Origin: an uncultured Verrucomicrobiota bacterium
GTDB lineage: Bacteria > Verrucomicrobiota > Verrucomicrobiia > Opitutales > Opitutaceae
Direction of reading: 5' to 3'
Length of the DNA stretch: 6,620 nucleotides
Assembly (NCBI GenBank): GCA_903919625.1
Contig: CAIXIZ010000245.1
Coordinates: 1 to 6,620, forward strand
The notes beneath the pieces were generated by a model. That model saw only the letters and a list, made by a program, of their open reading frames with translations, was not told the DNA's origin and made no database searches. Both the position numbers and the translations under genes were made by a program. This document shows positions 6,587 to 6,620 of the stretch, one piece after another (position 1 is the stretch's first letter; the number at the start of each line of letters is the position of its first letter).

Positions 6587-6620
6587 GACGGGGGTAAGGC
6601 AGGCCGGGCGCCGCGCCATC

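Overview
The window is GC-rich. All five recognisable genes lie on the minus strand, so it reads right to left. Gene content suggests a free-living plant-polysaccharide degrader, perhaps a Verrucomicrobiota (Opitutaceae-like) bacterium. That is an inference from protein style, the tilS-ftsH adjacency, the lack of Shine-Dalgarno motifs and a 7-nt intergenic repeat. No rRNA or phylogenetic marker comparison is possible here.

Layout in transcription order: (1) 6586-4592, a GH51-type alpha-L-arabinofuranosidase whose secretion signal (codons 1-29) is separated from the enzyme by an in-frame TAG at 6497-6499; the enzyme frame resumes at a GTG directly after it. (2) 4588-2990, a fused methylenetetrahydrofolate reductase (MetF) plus cysteine-rich MetV-like C-terminal domain, starting 3 nt after the arabinofuranosidase stop. 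(3) 2939-2004, a pterin-binding methyltetrahydrofolate:corrinoid methyltransferase-like protein. (4) 1931-828, tilS, tRNA(Ile)-lysidine synthetase. (5) 778 to beyond base 1, ftsH, the membrane AAA+ protease, cut by the window edge after 259 residues.

Genes 2 and 3 form a functional pair: one makes methyl-THF and the other passes the methyl group to a corrinoid. This resembles part of the methyl branch of the Wood-Ljungdahl pathway or a split methionine synthase system, but no corrinoid protein or reactivating enzyme is encoded here. tilS and ftsH are a commonly adjacent housekeeping pair. The arabinofuranosidase seems physically coupled to the C1 pair although the functions differ.

The most unusual signal is the amber codon between the signal peptide and the enzyme body. 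It means a recent nonsense mutation or sequencing error, a switch to a cytoplasmic enzyme by restart at GTG, or readthrough. I found no RNA genes, CRISPR arrays, insertion sequences or convincing terminators. All gaps between genes are under 75 nt.
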